In this document: positions 46,390 through 59,100 of the stretch, one piece after another | How the letters are laid out: each line of letters begins with the position of its first letter | How positions within the stretch are numbered: the first letter of the stretch is position 1 | Assembly: GCA_947623455.1 (NCBI GenBank) | Contig: OX392534.1 | Location: 6,644,001-6,708,000, forward strand | Origin: Mimachlamys varia | Taxonomy: Eukaryota; Mollusca; Bivalvia; Pectinida; Pectinidae | Direction: 5' to 3' | DNA: 64,000 nt | Made by a program: the position numbers and the translations under genes | The notes under the pieces: generated by a model | Told to the model about the DNA's origin: nothing | Database searches by the model: none | What the model saw: only the letters and a program-made list of their open reading frames with translations

Positions 46390-46965
46390 AGACTCTGTCA
46401 TGACCAGGGATGTAAGATAAGGAAATTCAACCCGAGGGGTTTTCAAATTTGGTAAAACCCGAGGCTTTGCCGAGGGTTTTGCCAAATTTGAAAATCCCAA
46501 GGGTGGAATTTCCCTATCTTACACCTAAGGTCATGAAAGAGTATTTTTCTCTCATTTCAACTACCTGAATAAGCTCAAATACCATGAAAATACTTTTGAT
46601 TGGCCACCATTTTGAAAATATTAACTTTTCCCTTGAGCTTTTTTGACGAAAACAAATGATACAGCAAGATTAAGCATACCCCATATTTGCAAACATAGTC
46701 TGCACAGAAAAAATAATCTCAGCTTTCTAATGTACACGGTTAAAAAATATCGTGGAAGGTTTTAATTTCATCACGTCGCCATTTTCCTCTTTTTAGCATC
46801 AGATTTTACCGAACTCGTGACGTCACGTCATTGTTGCGCCATTGTAACGTCACGCCGTGGCTATATTGCATGGGTAGGTGTGTAATACAGCCACAGCAAT
46901 CATAGGTGTATTGCCCTAGACAGGCCAGTATTACACACTTAGAAATGAGAGAATATTATCTTATA
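46390..46965. mobile_element. Insertion in copy B, related to 62,870-63,110
   Basis: Interrupts sequence that is continuous in copy A (CATACTATACTATTATCAAT). Inside are arms GGTTTTCAAATTTGGTAAAA and TTTTGCCAAATTTGAAAATC forming a hairpin, then CATGAAAGAGTATTTTTCTC, AACTACCTGAATAAGCTC and GATTGGCCACCATTTTGAAA. The same order recurs at 62,870-63,110. No coding capacity. Confidence 0.8.
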
Positions 46966-47599
46966 CATAAGTTGCATGTCCTCATCTGTGATAGTTTACT
47001 ATACTTTTGTTATCAATTCTGAAATTGGACCCTTGGGTCTGTTGAATTGAATCAAACAAATAAATAATCATAACTATGAAAACAAATCAAATTCTTTAGA
47101 AATGTGTTTTTCTTTCATAACTAGGAACAATCAGAACAGAGTTTTGCAACCACATGCGTGGGGTCATCTTTAATCCACCTGTTAACTATAGAACGGAAGT
47201 ATGTTGCGTAATTGCTCAGGAATCGGTCTTTTGTGGTTTAGGTATATGTTTCTGTCTTATAAAAAGGAACTGACTCGTCCGCTACAGTTTTAACTTACCG
47301 GGAAATTACAAACGCGGTAATTCCCCGAATACCAAACACACCTTACAGGAAGGGCATTGTTTCCTGTCGCTAAATATTTTTACAAAAGTAAAGAAGAACC
47401 TGCAAACATATAGAAAGGGAAAGTTCACGTTTATCGTATAGCTACTTAGTAAGCTGTCCTTGCTGGTCATAGTTTAAAGTAAATACCGTGGTAAGCAGCT
47501 GATGTAGAAAAGTCTGTTATATCCTTGATTTTAAGTTCAGAAGGGTATACCATTGACTTGATCAGCAATCTTCATGTTACAAAAATGTGTTATTTATAG

Positions 47600-49970
47600 A
47601 GAACACATCATCGGTATACCTGAAAGTGAAATTAAAAGGTTTGACAAGAGTTTTGTTACCTGTCCTTATAAACTCCTTGACATGAAAACAAACGTATGAA
47701 AGCAAAACGAAATCGGCTAAGAGTGGGGCAGTTTGTTTCCATGGGAATGTCAACAGTCTGTTGAATTTGTTTTACAACCATACTCAACGAAAACATTGTC
47801 CACCAGGAATTTGATCACTCGTACCATCTCTTTCTCATGATATTTTTCTTCGCTTTTGTGTTCTACATGGATGTTCCAGAATAGCTAACAACCATATTTG
47901 TATCGTCGTCCATTTTCATGCTCTCAATAAACGAACATGTGATTTTAGTTTGATATAGGTATGGTATGCAATGTACAGGGTGGAAAAGTCAAACAATATG
48001 TCCATCAGAAGATCTTCAGGTGAGTGTGTGTGTGTTTGTGTGTGAGAGGGAGGGGGGGGGGGGGGGGGGGGGGGGGTCAAAATCCACATTCCGTTGTGTT
48101 TCAATGGGACTGTAGCCCTGATTTAATGGTACGTATAAATAGTAGCAAAACGTTTAGATAAAGACTTGGTTAAGTAATTAGCTGAGCCATCAATAAAACG
48201 TTTCTTGTGAAGTTTTGAAATCCGATATAAACAAGCCAAGTCATCAAATGGCATCTAGACAGGTCGTAATACAGTGTGTAAGTAGGGTTACCTTGGTTAT
48301 CAAATAGGCCTTGTTCTTTCTGTAAATGCAGTAGTTTTTTTATTATTTGGTTTTAAGCTTTAAGTTGCATAAGGCATGCACACCTACCATCCATTTGAAG
48401 TTACACGAAGCGAGAGTTAAGGTTAGCAATAGATTAAAAGAAAAATAAGATAATACCAAAGCGTCAACAAAACCATGAACCAAAATCGATTAAACTATGG
48501 GCAAAAAAAATGAACAAACGAAACATTTACTTGGAGACCCTTGAATAAGTAAAAGATAATAAGATCAGGTGTTCCGGAAGGGTGAGCGTCCTCTGCTTCA
48601 TTGACGACACCCGCCATGTTAATCTAGGCCACTGCCAAGTAAATATCACATACTAAAAGTGAGAACTGAAGCGTCATTGTCAAACACAAGTCGGCATATG
48701 AATGAGCATATTCAGAAGCGTCTACATTCATATCATACAAGGACACCAACGTCTCTCAGTGAGACCAAGATGGCGACCATAAAACTTACTCAAAGTCTTC
48801 ATCAGCCTGTATCTCTCAAATGTTTGTGCTGTGTAGAGAGCGTAGGAGAGCGTAACCCCGGGTATCGAGGATGATTTGGGGTAGGTAAAGTTGCATCATT
48901 TCATAAAGCTATGACTGTCTTCCGGGGCAAATTTCAAAGGAACTAGAAATCTCTGGGAGACATAAATGCCCCCCCCCCCTTTATGAAATTAGTTCTTCAT
49001 GTTTATTATGTATGCAATGTTTGATGACAATTGGATCAGTAGTTATTTAAATAAGCTGGATACATTACCATGGGACGGGACGGGATGAAAGGACATGGGT
49101 AACACTATATGCCTCCTCCCCCTCCTTTTGATGGCGGGGGCATAAAAAGTCTATGTCGAATGACGTCAAAGCAAAAAGAGGCCAGGTATTAATGCTAGTA
49201 CTTCTCAATGATAATTAGCACCAAGGTAGAGTAGCAATGATCAAATACAATAAACGCATATTCTCATTTATACATGTATTACATGTAATTATGTTATCAG
49301 AGCATGAGATTTTAAAAAAAGCATGCAGCAAACAATACAATTTTGTGTAAATGAGCATTATGGAAATAAAGCATTCTATTATTTCTATAGATTGTTCCTA
49401 TTTCATGCAAGCTAGATAATGAAATCGGACACTTTTTGTACTTATTAGAAAAACGTATACATATTTTTTGTATAGTATTCATTTATTCGTTACTTTTACA
49501 CAAAAGCAATACCTAACCTGAATTTAAGTGAGAATAAAACTGCACATGAAATAGATACAAAATGTAGAAAGTACAAGCTGGCATATTTATATACTCTTTT
49601 TTCAGGGACGTATATGGTACTGCCTGTTGGGGATGTTCGCTGGTTTTTTGTATAAGAAATTGTTAACAAAATTATCTTCAGGGCATATGCTTTGAACATA
49701 CTGTGACATAAATAAGATTTCACAGAGAGTACTTTAATACCAATGTGTAAGCAGTAGTATAGACGTAATATATAAGGGAGCTAACTCTTTAATCCTTAGT
49801 ATACCATATGAAGCAGATATGTTGTGGACCACTGGTTATACAATGTCAACATTTTGCTCTATACACAACGTACAAACTAATTCATGAAACAGATTTGAAC
49901 TCTTCCAACTATCAGGTTAGAATAGTCCATCATAAAAATTTAGGCCGCAAAGGAGTTGCATGTGTCACTG
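47600..49970. other. Stretch without a gene
   Basis: Holds a GT microsatellite plus a 25-bp poly-G (48,052-48,076), a copy of the GTTCCGGAAGAG family (48,440-48,805, with CAAGATGGCGACCATAAAAC), a short GAGCGTAACCCCGGGTATCG repeat (about 48,840) and a GGGGGCATA-type fragment (49,060-49,150). No supported exon. Confidence 0.6.
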
Positions 49971-49977
49971 TTTACAG

Positions 49978-50602
49978 ACAAATTGGTGACAGGTCCCTTA
50001 GTCAAGGTAACGGCTCCACTGAGTCCACATTTAGCCATAGTTGGACTGGTGTAGCAGTTTGTAGTGACAAATTGGTGACAGGTCCCTTTGTCAAGGTAAC
50101 CGCTCAACTGAGTCCACATTTAGCCATAGTTGGACTGGTGTAGCAGTTTGTAGTGACAAATTGGTGACAGGTCCCTTTGTCAAGGTAACCGCTCAACTGA
50201 GTCCACATTTAGCCATAGTTGGACTGGTGTAGCAGTTTGTAGTGACAAATTGGTGACAGGTCCCTTTGTCAAGGTAACCGCTCCACTGAGTCCACATTTA
50301 GCCATAGTTGGACTGGTGTAGCAGTTTGTAGTGACAAATTGGTGACAGGTCCCTTTGTCAAGGTAACCGCTCCACTGAGTCCACATTTAGCCATAGTTGG
50401 ACTGGTGTAGCAGTTTGTAGTGACAAATTGGTGACAGGTCCCTTTGTCAAGGTAACCGCTCCACTGAGTCCACATTTAGCCATAGTTGGACTGGTGTAGC
50501 AGTTTGTAGTGACAAATTGGTGACAGGTCCCTTTGTCAAGGTAACCGCTCCACTGAGTCCACATTCAGCCATAGCTGGACTGGTGTAACAGTTTGTAGTG
50601 AC
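49978..50602. repeat. Seven tandem 89-bp repeats
   Basis: Each unit contains GACAAATTGGTGACAGGTCC, GTCAAGGTAACCGCTC, TGAGTCCACATTTAGCC and GGACTGGTGTAGCAGTTTG. Units are almost identical (CTCAACTG or CTCCACTG, last unit CATTCAGCC), so the array is young. Overlapping 68-residue open frames on the - strand are repeat artefacts. Confidence 0.95.
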
Positions 50603-50604
50603 AT

Positions 50605-53107
50605 GTTGTGATATGTTTAATCTGTACATTGTTTGTGTAAAGTAAAACATATTTCTAAACTGACAGATGTTACTCAAGTGATCAAAAGATTGTGGGATCC
50701 TGTGTTGTAAATGATGGTAACAGCAGTAGTGACAGCTAGTAACATTGTAACATAGCAACAGCTTAAACAAAAGTGTGTACGGTATAATACTCTAACAATG
50801 AACATTTCTCACTAAATTGTATTAAATAGGACTCTAACATTGAACAATTCTGTGACATTAAATTTTATTAAATAGAAACAAAAATAATCTCAGCTCATAT
50901 TCTTATCAATCAAACTAACATATGATAACAGCACAAACATTTCATGTTTTCTCAGTATCATACACACACTTTCTGTACCATAGAGCAGACAACTTTCACC
51001 CTCCTATTAAACCTCAAGTGATTCATGCTAATTCTCCCAAATGCCTCAAAACTCTGTTGGACTGATGATAATGAGCATTTTAATTAGCATTGTGTTAATC
51101 TATTTCATGATAATATAGGTATATGAAAATAATATACTGAAGCATATCCATGTATCATCTATTCAACACATTTATGAAGTAGAATTTCTGTATAACTTGA
51201 GTGGAATTTGAGAGGAAAATGCTGCAAAAAAATGGGATATGGAAATAGCTGCATGGGAACTTTTAACTGAATATTGTGCAGTAGCTTCACAAAGCTAAAG
51301 AAACAATTTAACTCTGTGAAGTTAAAAGTACCCCCAATGTGTGGCTCTCTATTTATAGATTCTACCAAGTATAGATCACCTTAATTAAAACTTTGTCTGA
51401 CAATTTTATCAGATTTTTTTTTATTACTTTTGGAATATTTTTGACCATTCATAATTATGATGCATTATGTACCTTAATGTGTACTATACACATCAGATAA
51501 TATATCTAAACAGAACACAATAACCAGATCACATTAATTTGTAATATTGAAAAAACAAAACCAAAGCTAACTGATATTAAATTTTGTAAAATAACTGCTT
51601 ATAACGTTTTCTAATAATAACATAGACAAATGTGAGGAAATAAGTATTAATAAAATTATGAAAACAAGTTCGAATGCAATTATAAAATTTTTGAGGAGCA
51701 ATATTAAGATATGAATAAAACTTTGCATGCAAATAAAACAAATAATTACATATAATGTACGATAATAACAGGAACATGTAAATAAAAGAACACAACATAC
51801 CTCAACTTGTACACAGTAAACTACTACCAGTAAATGGACTGACACATTTTACATATACATGATATACAGGTAAAGGAAATCCTAGTTCAATGTACCTGTA
51901 CGGTGGTGTACCAACAAATATGTGGTGTCTTGACCATAGGAACACAAACCATACAACTATATTTTCAATGGCGTCAACTTCGAACTTTTTATTTCTGTCA
52001 ATTGTATCACTACGCCAGACTAGACTAAAAGGGATCCGGACACTTACAGTTGCGGTATATAAACAACATAATGAATACACTACAAAATCAACATGTCCAC
52101 CCCATACAGGTAAAGCAGTGAAGGTAAAGCGACGTCATAGTACTGTACAGTAAAAGCTATAGTCCCACCAATTTTATGATAATAAGGTTCTACTGTGCAG
52201 GGAAATAGAACAGGTTTTCCACACAGACTGTTTTTCTTACTACATGTATTATATGAACACAGGTTTTCAAGTAAATCATCTAACAGAATAAAATCGAAAT
52301 GTAGACTTAAAATATTAAATGTAGACTTAAAATATTTCATTTATACTTAAATAAAAAACTGTATTTCTACTTATTATATTTTTTTTTTACTTTTGTGTTT
52401 GTAAAACCACATTGGAAAAAAATTAATTCAAAATATGAACTTCAGTGCATATAAGTACAATATGTAAATTAAAATCCACAAAGTAACACAATATTTACAC
52501 CATATAAGAGTTTCTAAGCAGAAAAAGGTTATGATAAATTAAAATATGAAAATTACTTTTTAGAAAATATATATATCTTTGTTTTAAAATTTTTTGATAG
52601 CTTAAAATTATCTTGAATAATCTGACGACAAATGAGGGGACAAATATCAAACAAACAATTGATTTGCTTCCCTGATATAAATGGCGCTGAACTTATTAAA
52701 TCAGATAAAACTATCATTGTTAAAAGTCTGGCAGCATTCAAACTAAATATAACAAAAATTAGACATTTTTAAATTGTATAAAGGAATTTAAAACATAAAT
52801 ACTGAGATTACAAACCAAAATGACACATCACCAATAAAATAGTTTAAAATAGATCACTGTCACATGATAACAGTGGGTATACAATTCCAACCACCTCACC
52901 CTCACAAAAATTCTGGAATAATCCATATTGCATGATATCCTCTTCATATTCCCATAGAACAAAAAGGAATTTTAAAAATGATTTTGGCATTATAAGAAAA
53001 TATATATATCGGTATACATGAATTAGTTTTTTAAAACAATATCAATTTTACATAACCACTTAAATACGGCACATTTTTGTACCTATTTGACTAGAGTGCT
53101 ACGGACA
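50605..53107. other. AT-rich stretch, probably SLC37A3-like 3' UTR plus flank
   Basis: No gene seen. It lies 3' of the - strand SLC37A3-like stop codon, so the part nearest 53,107 should be its 3' UTR. Several TTTATT hexamers (AATAAA on the - strand) occur, for example near 51,985; I cannot tell which is used. Confidence 0.5.
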
Positions 53108-56100
53108 TCAAGAAATCTCGTTATGTGCTGGTATTATGACTGGCTCGTCGTCTTCCTCTTCGAAGCTGTTGTCGGAGTACAGGGGGTATTTGTGGCAGCC
53201 CTGGAACCAGGAGCATGTGTAACGCTTTCTCATGTCTCTCACTTCTCTGATAAATAGTGGAAAGATGCATACTCCTGTCAGGAATGTCTGAAACAAATCA
53301 AATAATTACTTTTAAAAGTACGAAATACATATTAATGTTTAAATGAGCTGTTGAGTTGTTTTCTATTACATGTTTTAGGCAACTTCCGCCAGACCTGTAG
53401 ATGCCCTTGTTTTTATTTATCTGTCTCAGCTAAGGATGTCTTAGTTTTCACTTATCTATCACCCTCAGGACTGGGAACATCATTTGACGAGGACAATACA
53501 AAGAAATTCCTCTTCATTTCCATCCATTGTTTAATTCGCAACTGAATTTTGAATTGGTAGGGTACCTATTGCATTTTTGTAACCTGATTTAACACATATA
53601 CAGGTACCTGAACCTGTTTTGTATGTTTGTGAGCTTGAAGGAGGTGGAAGATGACAGGAAAATTTAGATAGTATCTGGTGATCGCTAGGTTAATGTATAC
53701 TTACCATTATCATGAAGAAGACAAAAACTGGAACCCAATCACCACCAGCTGATTTCTGAATGGCTGGCACAAGCAGCTGTGAATGTTAATGGAATAACAA
53801 AATGTAGGAAACAATTAAAAAACCTTCTGAAGCAACCCTTCACACATCTGTTGGGATGAAATAATCTCGCACCATTTTTTCGTTTATAGATAACTGTCCA
53901 TATTCTCAGAATACAAAAAAACATTCTGATAAAGATATGAATGATATTATAATTTAGATAAACTGTCATGCATATTGGCATATATTTGTATATACAAGCA
54001 AACATGAAAATTTAAAAGACTCTACCACCAGACAAATAATTTATTCCAATAAAAATAAGATTCACTTTTAGTTTCAAGTTGATATATGAAATATATGCTT
54101 GTGGCGATGAAATAAATATACAAACATGACTTTCTTAGTGAAAGACAGTTATACACTAACCTGGCCAATGGCTGCTCCCACACTGCCGGTTCCGTCGATG
54201 ATACCAGTGACCGTAGCCAGAGCCTTCTGGTTCCCTGCAACTGGGCCCTGTCGCCCTGGTAACAGAAATATTAGATAATCTATTATGTGAATAATTGGAT
54301 CAATAGCTACTCAGATTATTTTTTTTATTGACATCAAGATTAAAATGTTAACTTTTCATTTCCATATTTTAAGTTACATACTTACTGTAACAACCAATAT
54401 GAGTATTGCTTTTATTGGTGTTACAAACAATGACTCCATACATTTTGTTACAGCGAAGAATGACGAGTCAAATCTTACCTTATGTCTACCAATCAAAGGT
54501 GACAGTGACTCCATACATTTTATTACAGCGAGGACTGACGAGTCAAATCTTACCTTATATCTACCAATCAAAGGTGACATTAACTCAATACATTTTGTTA
54601 CAGCGACGAATGATGAGTGAAATCTGACCTTATATCTACCAATCAAAGGTGACAATAACTCTATACCTTTTGTTACAGCGAAGAATGACGAGTGAAATCT
54701 TACCTAAATCTGCGGCTATTGCTGCACTGATGAGGTTGGAAACGCCTCCAACAAAGAAGCCCACGACCGTCATCAGTACACCGTTTATCAGCTGAGAGTT
54801 GGGAGATTCTGTGAAACAAATTTAAACATGAATTATTGAGGATATGTGTAATATTTGTTAGGACACCATTTAATATAAAAGTTATTTCATTCAGAATTCA
54901 ACATTAAGTTCATAACAACACATAGTACAGTGTAATGAATAGGATCGGAAACAAGTTGTAGAAATTATCTGTTTCCTGAAGACTTCATTAATTTTGTTGA
55001 CCACCTTCGGTAAAACAAGCAATCATTTTCTTTCACAAACGACGTTACATAAATTTTACATAAAAAAAGATGTCGACAATCTCTGTATATATATTATGCT
55101 AAGTCTATTACTCACTTACAAAATATTTGTTTCTGGTTTTGTCAACATTTAGTTACAATACATCAAAACAGGACAATGGATGCTGCACAAAATGATACTT
55201 AAAGTTAAGGTGATAAGACTATTTCATGTCTTATGGTGTACAATACGTAGATATTCACCATATTAGGTCAAACCCCAAGCTTGTAGAAAGTTTTGGTCCA
55301 ATTTGTAAACTCAAAGGAGAGGATTTTCCTATCTTACATACATGAAAAGGAGAATGGTTTGCTTTCATTCCAAATGTCAGAATTTGATCATCTCCATGAA
55401 AAAGTGTTTTGATTTTTACTCTGTTTTGACACAACTAACCAATTTCCTACAAACCGTCATTTTTGCCCTGAAGCTTCTTTTATACACTCACAGGAATGAG
55501 AGAAAATTGTATTTAAGGTACTGTATATATTTATCACAAAACTTTTGACATGTCAAAATTTCATCCTTCACAGTTGAAATCCATATTTAACCAAACGTTA
55601 ATTTCTCCCTTTCCAATTTGATTTATATAATATTGTTGACTACCGTAAGATAAATTTACCCTGATTACAGAGGGCAGGAAAAGTAACTCTGCTGCAAAAT
55701 TAACCGACAAACACTGCACTGATTGTGTTTTCTAAACATTTCAAAATAAAGAAATGGAACAGGTGTGTGGAACAAAGTTACAAAATTAGTTTACTTTCTG
55801 TGTATGTAAAGTAATTTAACAGATACGTACGACTATATCCAAACAAAGATGGTATCGCCAGGACCAGCATCGGTATCACAATTATTGTCCTCTTCTCAAA
55901 CCGATCCTGTTAAAAATATCTTAACTGTTTCAACAAATAATACAACACATACATATTTCTTGCACTGAGGTAGTCAATTAATCCCTGCTAAATGTGGGTT
56001 ACCATTCCATGTCGTTTATCGATTAAAACGGAATTTGAAACATCAAATAATATTTCATTTTTAATAAGTTTTTGTATTTGTGTAATGACTATTTTATAAA

Positions 56101-59100
56101 ATCTTTATAAAGTTTGGGATAAATTTCAAGTTTGATGTTACAATAAAGTTATACTTTTTTCAATTTGCATAGGCAACAATCATTTTCTAAATACAACAAA
56201 TAGACTACCAGGTAAGTTAAGTTGAATGATTGTTCAGAACAGAAGCATACTCACTGATATTACACCTGCTATAGTTCCACCTAGAGCAAAGAAACGAGAC
56301 GAAAATATTGCTATAAATATATATTGTGGTTTACATATTGTTCATAAATATTTAATACACAACATAAAGATATACATCTGTCAAATAATACACAACATAA
56401 AGATATACATCTGTCAAATGTAAGTTAACATCCATAAGGATTCATTACATGACAATATGACTTATTAAGAAATGTTCTTGTGCGTTCTTGTATACAAAAT
56501 TTGTGAAATAATGAACTGTAACAAAAAATATCGTAATTTGTATTTTAACACTAAATTCACTTATTAAACTTCAGATTTTTTTCAAGAATTAATGTTAATA
56601 AAATTTATTCCGAACTAAAGGAATTTTTAAGAGTTATCTTGATATACAGTCAAACCTCATTATCTCAAACTTGTATAACTTGAAGACTCCGTTTAGTTTA
56701 AAGTTTTTCGTTCGCCCCAGTCAAGCTTTACACTTAGCATTTATATGCACGTAACTGGAATACACAGATAACTTGAACTGTTCCCCTCGACAGGTAACAA
56801 GGTTTGACTGAAGACAAAACCTTAATATGTTCCACCTAACAGGTTTATAAGTAATCTTTACCTATTATTCCGCCAATGTCATACCATATGGCCACTTCAT
56901 CAGCTGTAGACTCCTTCCATTTATAGGAGTTGGCAAGGTAGAACGGGAGCCAGAAGAAGAATGAGTAGTTGACAAGCTTGAGACAGGCGTAGGCCAAGGA
57001 ATACTGGAATGTAGGAGATAAAGATATACTTCATACTGGGTATCACAAAGACAGAAAATGTCAAACTTTATACTGGTACAAACCGAATCCCACAGGGAGT
57101 GACTGAAGGTGAAGAAATAAATTCAATACATTTGTTTAGTGTTAATTCAGAAAACTAGAACACGGACAGGTTAGGAAGCACCCTGAAATGTGTTTGAATG
57201 TACATATAGACACCATCACAATCAAACTGAAACTACAACAAATCATATTAGATTTCAGAATATTCGTTTTATTAAAGCCATGGCATATTGCTATTACTAG
57301 TTACCACCACATAGGACCAAAAATATAAAGTAAAACAATAAATATGCTTCGGCCAATCAGATATAACAGAAGGTGGCCATCTTGGATTTCGGAATCCAGT
57401 CATTAACCTAGTAAGGATTAAATATCAGATATCACAAATACAAAGACAGGTTAGAAAAGGATGTATAATGTGTCAGTAAATTTTTTTTTAGAATTATTTA
57501 ACTTTCATTTTCTGCTTTTTTCCTTCAAAAATATTCATTGACCTTTTTAGGTGAATATCAACTGAGTTTATTAGAACACTGAGGCTACGTACCAGGGCTA
57601 CTCCCGGGAGACACAGTGCCTGTCGCATCGTCACAGCTTTGTCGCGGTTCAGTGCAGCTCCACCGTCCTTGACATCAGAACTTGATCCCAGCAATGGTTC
57701 TGTGGATGTAAAAAGTATGTATGGTTATTTTGTTTACATCACTTGATTATCATTTGTAAATAATGTTAGTTATATTTCTTTGTTGGAATCAAGTCTTTGG
57801 ATTCTCACCACATTTTATGTAAGCCCAATACATTATAATCGGCACCATGGTAGTTTTCGTGGTACATTCACATGTATTTTTAAAATGTCTAATTTCAAAA
57901 GAATTGTAAACCTTAAGACAACATTTAACTTTGTTATTTTATTTATATAGTATGCTATTGCATCAGAATTCAAGGAATTTAACTTTTTCTATACAACTGT
58001 ATGCATATCTGGAAATCAAAGTAATGATTTGTCTCATGGATTAATTTCAATTAATAATTTAGATATGGACATAAGGCAATGCATTCCTACATCTGACAGT
58101 GAACTAAATGGTATAATTGCTCTTGTTTAGTAAACTTTATCCTGTATCTCCGTAGCTTGGACGGTCAAATGAATGATATACTCCCTGTTTATGTCGTAAA
58201 ACATAAATATCCATAGTTATTAGAAAAGTTCACATTCAGATAACAATATTTGATAGAAAGAATTCAGTTACAGTATTTAAGGCCAATAGCAAAACTAATT
58301 AATCTCAGGTAATAAATACATGTATAAAAAATTTTCTATTTTGAACCTTGGTATCACCTTTTGACTAACTGTTAAAAAAACTGTAACAGAAAATCCAAAC
58401 CAGAAAAAACAGAACTGTTTCAGTAATTTCTATGTCCATATACATCCAATGAATCAGATTCCACTCTAGTGTTTTAAGCTCATCATCTTACACATAGACA
58501 TTTTGAAAAACTTTCTGTCAGGTCCCTTCCTGAAGCAAAACATCTTCCAACATGTAAAAGCATCAATCTTTTTGTAATATCACATTAGTATCGGTTCGAT
58601 AGAATTATATCAAAGAAAAGAGAAACATGGTATCACAAAGGACGTTCTGCATCAAGTGTCATCATTAATGCAAGCCTTATGTCATCAACATCTACATCAT
58701 CCTCTCACCAACGAGTTCCAGCACTAGAGAAGGAGACACAGGTGAATTACAGGTAACCAATAAGTCCCATCATTATGGATAGAGTTACAGGTAAATTACA
58801 GGTAACCAACATGTTCCATCATTATGGATAGTGTTACAGGTAAATTACAGGTAACCAACATGTTCCATCATTAGGGATACGACACGGATAAATTACAGGT
58901 AACCAACATGTTCCATCATTAGGGATAGGACATGGATAAATTAAAGGTAACCAACATGTTCCATCATTAGGGATAAAGTTACAGATAAATTACAGGTAAC
59001 CAACATGTTCCATCATTAGTGACAGCCACACAGGTATTTTACATGTAAATAACATAGGTATTAGATAGGGAGACCCAGCACCTTTTAGTATGTAAATGGT

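Larger units (their letters stand above)
44997..47590. repeat. Segmental duplication, copy B
   Basis: Begins GATTTCGCTACAGTATGATC directly at the end of copy A, so the two are in tandem. It keeps the same landmarks but contains a 21-bp minisatellite (45,061-46,000) and an insertion (46,390-46,965) absent from A. Divergence between the copies is visible but modest, so the duplication predates these three events. Confidence 0.85.

Noticed and set aside
50180..50770. Series of 68-residue open frames on the - strand
   Set aside because: Overlapping artefacts of the 89-bp repeat; no unique sequence.
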